NCBI GenBank assembly: GCA_964584245.1
Contig: CAZOZK010000032.1
Location: 1-10,953, forward strand
Length of the DNA stretch: 10,953 nt
Direction of reading: 5' to 3'
Source: CAZOZK01 sp964584245
Lineage (GTDB): Bacteria > Patescibacteriota > Microgenomatia > UBA1400 > PJMF01
In this document: one piece after another, positions 5,867-10,953 of the stretch
Layout: each line of letters opens with the position of its first letter
How positions within the stretch are numbered: the first letter of the stretch is position 1
Notes under the pieces: generated by a model
The model's input: the letters and a program-made list of their open reading frames with translations, nothing else
What the model was told of the DNA's origin: nothing
Database searches by the model: none
Made by a program: the position numbers and the translations under genes

Positions 5867-7207
5867 ATGTCAACTCATCATGATCAACACGCAATGGCAG
5901 TTATGCAACTGCGAGAGGCTGCAGCTTTAGTGCGAGCTACCCTGCCGGAAGCAGAAACAGCTGCATTCGACGCTGCCGTCAAAAAACTCGAGCTTCCCCA
6001 ACAAATTCACGCCAAACAAATCAAGTTTAAAAATGATGAGGGCAAATATATTACGGTGCAATCGTATCGTTCACAACACAATGATGCCTGCGGTCCGTTC
6101 AAGGGTGGCATTCGGTATCATCAAGATGTGGATGAGTCGGAAGTGAAGGCACTTTCTACTTGGATGACCTGGAAATGTGCTGTGGTAGGCATTCCGTATG
6201 GTGGTGCGAAGGGTGGAATCAAGATTGATCCTCGTTTGCTGAGTAAAGCCGAACTCGAACGTATGACTCGCGCGTACATCAAAAGTATCGCGCCGCATAT
6301 TGGTCCTTGGCAGGATATTCCTGCTCCCGACGTAAATACCAATGGCCAAATTATGGCTTGGGCTGTGGATGAATATGGAAAATATCTGCAGAAACAAGGT
6401 CCAGTGCAGGTCAATCCACTCGCGACATTTACGGGCAAGCCATTGGAAATTGGTGGCTCCGCTGGTCGGGATGAAGCAACTGGTTTGGGTGGTGTGCAGG
6501 TGATGGATCAATTCAGGAAGCTTCGTGGTGAGAAACATGGCCCAAAAAATAAAGTGTCGGTAGCAATTCAAGGGTTTGGTAATGTTGGCTACTGGTTTGC
6601 AGTGCATGCTAAGCGTGCGGGGTACAAAGTTGTAGCCGTGTCAGATTCTCGTACTGCTATTTATGATACAAAAGGGCTTGATCCAGAGGCAGTGTTTGCC
6701 CACAAAAAATCCACGGGTTCGTTTAAAGGCGCGCTGGGTCTATCAGGAAAACCGGTTACTATTATGACAAACGAAGAGCTCTTGGCACTCGAAGTAGATG
6801 TGCTGGTTCCCGCTGCACTTGGCGATGTGATTACAGAAGATAATGCGGCTCAAGTTCGAGCTGCCCAAATTATTGAGATGGCAAATGGCCCGATGACTCC
6901 TGGTGCAGAAAAAATGATCCACGAGCGTGGTATTGCGATTGTGCCAGATGTGTTGGCCAATTCCGGTGGCGTTGCAACCTCATATTTTGAATGGGTACAA
7001 AATCTGGCGGGCTATTACTGGACTCATGAAGAAGTGGTGGCAAAATTGTCAATTTTACTCGAGAAAGCAGTCAATGCAGTCTGGGAAGAGTACGCTATTT
7101 TGGAGGGTGAAACTAAGAAAAATGGCAAGCCAACGTTCCGCATGGCAGCGTACAGCGTAGCACTGCGAAAAGTGTTTACGGCAATGCAATTGCGCGGGTG
7201 GGTATAG
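5867..7207 (+). CDS. gdhA: Glutamate dehydrogenase (Glu/Leu/Phe/Val family)
   Basis: Oxidatively deaminates glutamate to 2-oxoglutarate and ammonia, or the reverse. Start chosen at ATG 5867 (446 aa); an upstream in-frame ATG at 5798 would overlap trxB by 22 bases and add 23 basic residues not typical of the family. Substrate and catalytic residues are present: K79 in GPFKGGIRYH, K103 in MTWKCAV, catalytic K115 in PYGGAKGG, and D155 in APDVNTN. The dinucleotide-binding loop is QGFGNVG (G236, G238, G241), and DVLVPAALGDVI and ANSGGVATSYFEWVQN follow. The K79, K103 and T-rich pocket favour glutamate over branched or aromatic substrates. NAD versus NADP use is not decidable by eye. No strong Shine-Dalgarno is seen; the 47-nt gap to trxB lacks a terminator, so read-through is likely. 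Confidence 0.94.
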   Translation: MSTHHDQHAMAVMQLREAAALVRATLPEAETAAFDAAVKKLELPQQIHAKQIKFKNDEGKYITVQSYRSQHNDACGPFKGGIRYHQDVDESEVKALSTWMTWKCAVVGIPYGGAKGGIKIDPRLLSKAELERMTRAYIKSIAPHIGPWQDIPAPDVNTNGQIMAWAVDEYGKYLQKQGPVQVNPLATFTGKPLEIGGSAGRDEATGLGGVQVMDQFRKLRGEKHGPKNKVSVAIQGFGNVGYWFAVHAKRAGYKVVAVSDSRTAIYDTKGLDPEAVFAHKKSTGSFKGALGLSGKPVTIMTNEELLALEVDVLVPAALGDVITEDNAAQVRAAQIIEMANGPMTPGAEKMIHERGIAIVPDVLANSGGVATSYFEWVQNLAGYYWTHEEVVAKLSILLEKAVNAVWEEYAILEGETKKNGKPTFRMAAYSVALRKVFTAMQLRGWV

Positions 7208-7208
7208 C

Positions 7209-7238
7209 CGGTGGGTTACTCGAGGTGGCTATCCACCG
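7209..7238. promoter_or_regulatory. Alternative-hairpin sequence between gdh and rpoD
   Basis: GGTGG (7224-7228), loop CTAT and CCACC (7233-7237) form a compact hairpin. CGGTGG (7209-7214) can pair with the same CCACCG (7233-7238) in an exclusive, longer-looped form. No T-run follows, so it is not a convincing intrinsic terminator. The role is unknown. Confidence 0.3.
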
Positions 7239-7285
7239 CGAATTATCCCAAATCATGTATCACCCCTATACTGCAGGCAGCAAAC

Positions 7286-7302
7286 TCTGTATAATACACA
7301 GA
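7286..7302 (+). promoter_or_regulatory. rpoD -10 element inside a small palindrome
   Basis: A perfect TATAAT (7290-7295) with no clear -35. Predicted start near 7302 and leader about 86 nt. The -10 is embedded in an inverted repeat, TCTGT (7286-7290), seven bases, ACAGA (7298-7302), which may be an operator. It resembles the CTGT-N8-ACAG LexA box of E. coli but has a seven-base centre. Confidence 0.55.
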
Positions 7303-7387
7303 TCGCCAGGCAACTTCAAAAAAGTCGTCTGATTTGAATTTTGTAAAGTAGCACCGACGGTTGCGAACCAACGCGTGGGGATACCAT

Positions 7388-8479
7388 ATGGCAAAAGTTT
7401 CCAAAAAACTGCAGGAAGAAATAGTAGCGCTCTTAAAGAAATCTAAGGCGCGAGGATATGTGACTCAAGACGAAGTGCTTGATGTTTTTGTCGAGCCTGA
7501 AGAACACGTTGATCTGCTCGATGATTTTTACGCTGATATTATCGCCAAAGATGTTGATATTTTTGAATCAGTTTCTGAAGATACCGATGTTGCGGTTGTC
7601 AGTGACACCAAACGCGAACTCGAAATTTTAAATGCGCTAGATACCGATGGTTCGTCCGATCCGGTCCGCATGTACCTTAAGGAAATTGGGCGGATTCCGT
7701 TGCTCAATCGTGAGGAAGAAATCCGCTTAGCCCAAAAAGCTGAAACCGGTGATCTCAAAGCAAAAGATAAATTGACTGCAGCAAACTTACGTTTAGTTGT
7801 GTCTATCGCCAAGAAATATATTGGTCGCGGAATGACTTTTTTGGATCTTATCCAAGAAGGCAACAAAGGATTGATTCGTGCGGTCGAAAAGTATGACTGG
7901 ACCAAGGGTTTCAAATTTTCTACCTACGCAACTTGGTGGATTCGCCAAGCTATAACTCGTGCCATTGCTGACCAAGCTCGAACCATTCGTATTCCTGTCC
8001 ACATGGTGGAGACCATCAATAAGCTCATGCGTACCTCACGCAAGCTTATGCAAGACCTTGGTCGTGAACCGACGCCTGAGGAAATTGGTGAAGTTATGGA
8101 GATGGACCCGGAAAAGGTCCGTGAGATTTTAAAGATTTCTCAAAATACGACTTCGCTGGAAAACCCAGTGGGTGATAGTGAAGATGATAGTGTTTTAGGT
8201 GATTTTATTGCTGATGATCGTCAAGTTTCGCCATATGATGCAACGTCACAACAGATGTTGCGAGAGAATATTAGTGAGGTGCTGGGCGCGCTGAGCGACC
8301 GCGAAGCGCGCGTACTCAAAATGCGCTTTGGCCTCAATGGCGGAAAAGCTATGACATTAGAAGAAGTTGGTCAGAAATTCGGAGTTACGCGTGAGCGTAT
8401 TCGCCAGATTGAGGCCAAAGCACTGCGCAAACTCCGTCATCCAAGTCGACGCAAGCGTCTCCAAGACTTTTTGGAGTAA
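7388..8479 (+). CDS. rpoD: RNA polymerase primary sigma factor (sigma-70)
   Basis: The housekeeping sigma factor: binds core RNA polymerase and recognises -35/-10 promoters. Start chosen at ATG 7388 (363 aa), with GTGGGG seven bases upstream; the in-frame TTG at 7361 adds nine unrelated residues. Regions in order: 1.1-like acidic/helical N-terminus (KKSKARGYVTQDEV, about 17-30); 1.2 (DPVRMYLKEIGRIPLLN, 91-107); 2.1-2.4 including NLRLVVSIAKKYIGRGM and the melting and -10 recognition stretch TYATWWIRQAITRAIADQAR (179-198); region 3 (IPVHMVETINK onward); region 4.2 helix-turn-helix (MTLEEVGQKFGVTRERIRQI, 322-341). It lacks the large non-conserved insert of the proteobacterial protein, as in most other phyla. 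Every diagnostic region is intact. Confidence 0.97.
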   Translation: MAKVSKKLQEEIVALLKKSKARGYVTQDEVLDVFVEPEEHVDLLDDFYADIIAKDVDIFESVSEDTDVAVVSDTKRELEILNALDTDGSSDPVRMYLKEIGRIPLLNREEEIRLAQKAETGDLKAKDKLTAANLRLVVSIAKKYIGRGMTFLDLIQEGNKGLIRAVEKYDWTKGFKFSTYATWWIRQAITRAIADQARTIRIPVHMVETINKLMRTSRKLMQDLGREPTPEEIGEVMEMDPEKVREILKISQNTTSLENPVGDSEDDSVLGDFIADDRQVSPYDATSQQMLRENISEVLGALSDREARVLKMRFGLNGGKAMTLEEVGQKFGVTRERIRQIEAKALRKLRHPSRRKRLQDFLE

Positions 8480-8511
8480 ATTGATTCATTCCTTCTCTGC
8501 TTGGAATACGC

Positions 8512-8517
8512 TACACT
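8512..8517 (+). promoter_or_regulatory. Possible -10 element for the glycosyltransferase gene
   Basis: TACACT at 8512-8517 ends nine bases before the ATG at 8527. No Shine-Dalgarno is visible in between (ACTAGTTGT). The -35 is weak (TTCCTT-like). A leaderless or very short leader is possible, or the gene is read through from rpoD 47 nt upstream. Confidence 0.3.
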
Positions 8518-8526
8518 ACTAGTTGT

Positions 8527-10167
8527 ATGTATTTTTTGCAATCATTTTTTAAACAACCATCTTTTTTTACTGTGCCGTCATTCTTCAAACAGAAAGATTT
8601 TAAACAGGTCTGGAAGTATGTGGCGTGGTTTTTATTTGCCTTGATTATTTTTCTGAGACTGTGGCGACTTGATGTAACACCTCCTGGGTTTTATCTCGAC
8701 GAAGCATCAATTGCCTACAACGGCTATACCTTGTTGACCACTGGCCAAGATGAGTACGGCACGTTCTGGCCAATCTATTTCAAAGCCTTTGGTGAGTACA
8801 AAAATCCTCTCTACATTTATCTGCAACTGCCTTTTTTTGTGCTGTTTGGTGTTTCCCGATGGAGTTCAAGGATCGTAGCTGCGCTTTCATTCTTGGCTGC
8901 AGCGGGCGCGTTTGCCTTGCTTATGGCCGAGTCGCTCAAAACTAGTTTTAGACAGCTCAGGTTAGATCGTATTTGGTTGCCCGTGCTGGTGACCACCAGC
9001 ATGTTCCTCGTTTTACCCTGGACGTTTGCACTTGGTCGAATCACGTTTGAGATCGCAACCTTTCCTGTATTTTTTGTGTTAAGTCTATTTTTCCTGCACC
9101 GAGTGGTTTGGCTGCATCCGGTATCACAAGTAAATACCTTGCGGGCGAACTGGTTCCGGTTTTGTTTTGTGATTGGCGTCATGTTTTACACCTACACGCT
9201 GGGCCGGTATATTTCCCCGGTTTTGTTGGTGCTCGCATCCCTAGTGCTTTTTACAAAAGTGGAGTGGAAAGCCATGTTAGCTGGGTGGAGTTTGTTTGGC
9301 CTAGTATTGGTGCCTGCGATTGGGTGGGAAGTGTTTAATCCTGGATCATTGCTCAGTCGGTACTCGGCAATTGCTGTTCATGACACCTCGCTATTCACAT
9401 TAATTTCTGGTTACCTCAGTCATTTTAATCCAAACTTTTTGTTCAACAGTGGCGATGGCAATCTGCGCCACGGCTTTTTGCATGCTGGCCCATTTTTATG
9501 GACAAGTCTGCCGTTTTTGCTAGTTGGTATCCAACAATTTTTTAAGCGGGAAAAAAGAGAGTTTAGCTTCATTATTTTGGCGCTGGTTGTGCTCACACCA
9601 ATTCCGGCGATGCTGACATTGCCGAGCCCGCATGTCTTGCGCGTTATTCCGCTGCTGCTGATTATTAGTTATTTCATTGGCCTGGGAATTATTTCGCTCT
9701 GGAACAATGCTGCGGTGTTTAAGTTCTTGCTGGCAGCCTTGGTTATTGAGGCGGTGGTACTGATCTCTAGTTATTTTGGTTCGTTTAACAAAGCTGCACA
9801 GATGTGGTTTGACGCCGACCTGGTTACTATGCTTGAGCAAACCATGCCCACCAATCCCGCTCCGTATTTTGTCTCCAAAGACCTCCAGATGCAGACTCAT
9901 ATTTCCGCACAGTTTGTGCACGCCTACATGAATATTTCTTCTGATGATGCTGATTCGATTGATGTCTCTCTGCCCGCGGCCTCACAGCTGGCTTCAAAAA
10001 CGGATATTGTAGTTGTGCCTGATGTGACCGAGGAATTTTTGTTGACTCTTGGCAGTGGGACTATTTTTTTGAACAGAAATGAGTGTTTGGATTTTGAGCC
10101 CGTGCTATCTACGTATTACCAAAAAGTCTGGTCTTCTGAATATAGTTGCGCTTGGAGGCATAACTAG
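8527..10167 (+). CDS. GT-C membrane glycosyltransferase (PMT/ArnT-like, GT39-type)
   Basis: A 546-aa polytopic membrane protein resembling the dolichyl/undecaprenyl-phosphate-sugar-dependent GT-C transferases, which add sugars to protein or lipid outside the membrane. Residues 1-30 are cytosolic and rich in Phe/Lys/Gln; the first membrane helix is about 31-47. The first extracytoplasmic loop carries the signature: PPGFYLDEASIAYNGY with the acidic pair D58-E59, then FKAFGEYKNPLYIYLQLP (about 85-102) with E90. Roughly ten further hydrophobic helices follow to about residue 415. The last ~125 residues are soluble and probably extracytoplasmic, with a C-terminal WSSEYSCAW. ATG 8527 is the natural start. 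Acceptor and donor sugars are unknown. It stands alone, 47 nt after rpoD, not in a polysaccharide cluster; cell-surface protein or lipid glycosylation is inferred from the family. Confidence 0.82.
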   Translation: MYFLQSFFKQPSFFTVPSFFKQKDFKQVWKYVAWFLFALIIFLRLWRLDVTPPGFYLDEASIAYNGYTLLTTGQDEYGTFWPIYFKAFGEYKNPLYIYLQLPFFVLFGVSRWSSRIVAALSFLAAAGAFALLMAESLKTSFRQLRLDRIWLPVLVTTSMFLVLPWTFALGRITFEIATFPVFFVLSLFFLHRVVWLHPVSQVNTLRANWFRFCFVIGVMFYTYTLGRYISPVLLVLASLVLFTKVEWKAMLAGWSLFGLVLVPAIGWEVFNPGSLLSRYSAIAVHDTSLFTLISGYLSHFNPNFLFNSGDGNLRHGFLHAGPFLWTSLPFLLVGIQQFFKREKREFSFIILALVVLTPIPAMLTLPSPHVLRVIPLLLIISYFIGLGIISLWNNAAVFKFLLAALVIEAVVLISSYFGSFNKAAQMWFDADLVTMLEQTMPTNPAPYFVSKDLQMQTHISAQFVHAYMNISSDDADSIDVSLPAASQLASKTDIVVVPDVTEEFLLTLGSGTIFLNRNECLDFEPVLSTYYQKVWSSEYSCAWRHN

Positions 10168-10172
10168 GGGAT

Positions 10173-10198
10173 ATCGGAAGGCTATTTTTGCCACCGAT
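10173..10198. terminator. Hairpin after the glycosyltransferase gene (weak terminator candidate)
   Basis: ATCGG (10173-10177), internal AA, GGC, loop TATTTTT, GCC, bulged A, CCGAT (10194-10198): eight pairs with a small asymmetric internal loop, five bases after the TAG. No T-run follows the stem, so intrinsic termination is uncertain; it may protect the mRNA 3' end. Confidence 0.35.
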
Positions 10199-10205
10199 TA
10201 TCTGC

Positions 10206-10234
10206 TTGGTTTATCTGCATTTTATTGATACAAT
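10206..10234 (+). promoter_or_regulatory. Probable promoter of tRNA-Asn
   Basis: -35 TTGGTT (10206-10211), exact 17-nt spacer, -10 TACAAT (10229-10234). Predicted start near 10241, leaving a ~57-nt 5' leader that RNase P would remove. Confidence 0.5.
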
Positions 10235-10271
10235 TGTGATCTGTAATTTAACCGTTGTTTAACATTTTGTT

Positions 10272-10288
10272 TGCTGCGCTTCGCAGCA
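10272..10288 (+). other. Hairpin in the tRNA-Asn leader
   Basis: A perfect 7-bp inverted repeat, TGCTGCG (10272-10278), loop CTT, CGCAGCA (10282-10288), ending nine bases before the mature tRNA 5' end. It may be a leader structure or a remnant boundary. No T-run, so not a terminator. Confidence 0.4.
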
Positions 10289-10297
10289 GTGCCACAA

Positions 10298-10369
10298 TCC
10301 CCGATAGCTCAATGGCAGAGCATCTCGCTGTTAACGAGAGGGTTCTAGGTTCGAGTCCTAGTCGGGGAG
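10298..10369 (+). tRNA. tRNA-Asn (anticodon GTT)
   Basis: A complete 72-nt cloverleaf. Acceptor stem TCCCCGA (10298-10304) with TCGGGGA (10362-10368); D arm GCTC/GAGC (10307-10321) with GG in the loop; anticodon arm TCTCG/CGAGA (10323-10339) with GTT at 10330-10332; five-base variable loop; T arm CTAGG/CCTAG (10345-10361) with the canonical loop TTCGAGT. The discriminator is G (10369). CCA is not encoded (CCC follows), so it must be added by the CCA enzyme. All stems are fully paired, so it should be functional. Its 3' end overlaps the end of an antisense recombinase-like frame. Confidence 0.96.
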
Positions 10370-10600
10370 CCCTGTTGTTCTTACTCGAACTGATCCCTTT
10401 TGGATTAAGTCATTTACCTCTGGAGCGAGGTCATATTTCACTATTCTTTTATCTTTCACATAGATCTTGCTAAAGAACATACTAAGTAACTCGCGTTTAT
10501 AGGTTTTTTCTACTTTGAAATAGGCAGACTCTCGGTTTACAGCTAAATTCAATATTCTTTCTTCTGATATAATAAAAATAAATATTGATGAAAATACCAA
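10358..10600 (-). pseudogene. C-terminal fragment of a probable large serine recombinase
   Basis: An 80-codon minus-strand frame whose last ~65 residues have the look of the C-terminal end of large serine recombinases: ERILNLAVNRESAYFK, then EKTYKRELLSMFFSKIYVKD, then KRIVKYDLAPEVNDL. Families of this type end with a Lys/Glu-rich helix, a hydrophobic LFS-like strand, a KDKRIV-like turn and a short tail. The N-terminal resolvase catalytic domain and zinc ribbon are absent: upstream (10570-10600) the frame dissolves into AT-rich FIFII sequence. The TAG lies inside tRNA-Asn (10358-10360), as expected when an element integrates at a tRNA 3' end. Broken by decay, or by a contig join near 10570-10660. 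The assignment is by eye. Confidence 0.5.
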
Positions 10601-10621
10601 ATTTTTTTCTTGAATTTCGAA

Positions 10622-10660
10622 GTTTTTTAAAAGAGAGTATGATGTTTGGGCTATTTTTAG
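10622..10660 (+). other. Candidate third intron upstream (39 nt), uncertain
   Basis: Begins GTTTTTT and ends ATTTTTAG like the two clear introns, and the following exon is open from its first base in the kinase frame. The exon that would precede it (KYQIFFFLNFE back to a TGA at 10589-10591) is not a recognisable kinase segment, so this one rests on the shape of its ends only. Confidence 0.35.
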
Positions 10661-10953
10661 CCTTATTTAATATTGTTGTATGCTTTCTTATTATTATCAC
10701 ACCGACTGGAAATTCATTCCAATATGATTCTTCATGGGTTTTTTTCTTTTTGAAAAAAAAAATTAAATTTTAAATTTTAGAGATTTATCTGCAAAAAATT
10801 TACTTGTTGCAAAAGAAGATGAAAATTTTATCATTAAACTTTCTGATTTTGGTTTTTTTTTTATTTTTTTTTAAAAAAAATTAATTAGGATTATCTCGAA
10901 TTGGTGAATTTTCAAAAATTTCACCAAATTTAAAACTTCCAATAAAATGGACT
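10661..10953 (+). CDS. Eukaryotic-type tyrosine kinase catalytic domain fragment (intron-containing, runs off the edge)
   Basis: With two introns removed (10738-10780, 10852-10888), the plus strand reads continuously as the catalytic loop and activation segment of a tyrosine kinase. Exon pieces give LEIHSNMILHGDLSAKN, then LLVAKEDENFIIKLSDFG, then LSRIGEFSKISPNLKLPIKWT up to the window end. HxDLxAxN is the tyrosine-kinase form of the catalytic loop, DFGLSR begins the activation segment, and PIKWT is the start of the PIKWTAPE motif. The Arg of HRD is Gly, as in some receptor-type kinases; the catalytic Asp is kept. The upstream exon (10661-10737) reads PYLILLYAFLLLSHR before LEIHS, in the place of helix E. 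Surrounding DNA is AT-extreme. This is not bacterial coding style; contamination or a chimeric contig is the likeliest source. Confidence 0.8.
10738..10780 (+). other. Spliceosomal-type intron A in the kinase fragment (43 nt)
   Basis: Begins GTTTTTTTC and ends ATTTTAG. Splicing joins GG (10736-10737) to A (10781) to make a Gly codon, giving ILH-G-DLSAKN in frame. Unspliced, the frame is interrupted and the kinase motif is split. Confidence 0.75.
10852..10888 (+). other. Spliceosomal-type intron B in the kinase fragment (37 nt)
   Basis: Begins GTTTTTT and ends TTAATTAG; nearly pure T then A. Splicing joins G (10851) to GA (10889-10890), a Gly codon, giving exactly DF-G-LSR. The split falls inside the DFG motif and the reading frame is restored only by removal. 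Confidence 0.8.

Noticed and set aside
10255..10473. 72-codon plus-strand ORF across the tRNA
   Set aside because: It is the well-known false translation of a tRNA gene (SSMAEHLAVNERVLGSSPSRG-like peptide).
10585..10773. 62-codon plus-strand ORF with a membrane-like stretch
   Set aside because: It runs through exon and intron A in the wrong frame; the kinase frame with splicing explains the DNA better.
1..10953. CRISPR array, insertion sequence ends or rRNA
   Set aside because: No regularly spaced repeats, transposase frame with terminal inverted repeats, or rRNA-like blocks were seen on either strand.

Overview
The first ~10.4 kb is a compact, plus-strand-dominated bacterial segment: dnaG, a sigma-70 housekeeping factor, a thioredoxin pair, glutamate dehydrogenase, a CsoR-family repressor, a GT-C membrane glycosyltransferase and tRNA-Asn. 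Gene style (short gaps, promoter -10 boxes abutting start codons, an RRM/RGG RNA-binding protein, a tRNA-adjacent recombinase tail) fits a small-genome bacterium, perhaps Candidate Phyla Radiation/Patescibacteria. That placement is inference; no rRNA or other phylogenetic marker was compared. Canonical TTGACA/TATAAT-type promoters agree with the sigma factor encoded here.

Layout: a left-edge open frame (minus, partial) diverges from an RRM RNA-binding protein gene with a ~108-nt leader (290-691). Two hairpin terminators, one for each direction, separate it from a convergent MazG-like pyrophosphohydrolase gene (843-1217). That gene diverges from dnaG (1279-3198), which is followed after 8 nt by an unrecognised 220-aa gene (3207-3869). 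Next comes a redox/metal block on one strand: a CsoR-family repressor (3944-4219) under its own palindromic operator, thioredoxin (4317-4676), thioredoxin reductase (4743-5819) and glutamate dehydrogenase (5867-7207). Then rpoD (7388-8479), a membrane glycosyltransferase (8527-10167) and tRNA-Asn (10298-10369).

From the tRNA rightwards the character changes. A C-terminal fragment that looks like a large serine recombinase runs antisense and ends inside the tRNA 3' end, as at an integrated element. Beyond ~10.6 kb the DNA becomes extremely AT-rich. Its plus strand encodes part of a eukaryotic-type tyrosine kinase catalytic domain (HGDLSAKN, DFGLSR, PIKWT), readable only if two tiny GT...AG introns (43 and 37 nt) are removed. 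This is the strongest surprise of the window. The likeliest explanation is a chimeric or contaminated contig end from an AT-rich eukaryote, possibly one co-occurring with the bacterium; real transfer is less likely because the introns are kept.

Functional reading: dnaG and rpoD supply replication priming and basal transcription. TrxA/TrxB form an NADPH-driven dithiol system, and glutamate dehydrogenase links amino-acid nitrogen to NAD(P)H. The CsoR-like repressor carries Cys-Glu-Cys where copper sensors have Cys-His-Cys, so it may sense something other than Cu(I), for example thiol or persulfide stress.
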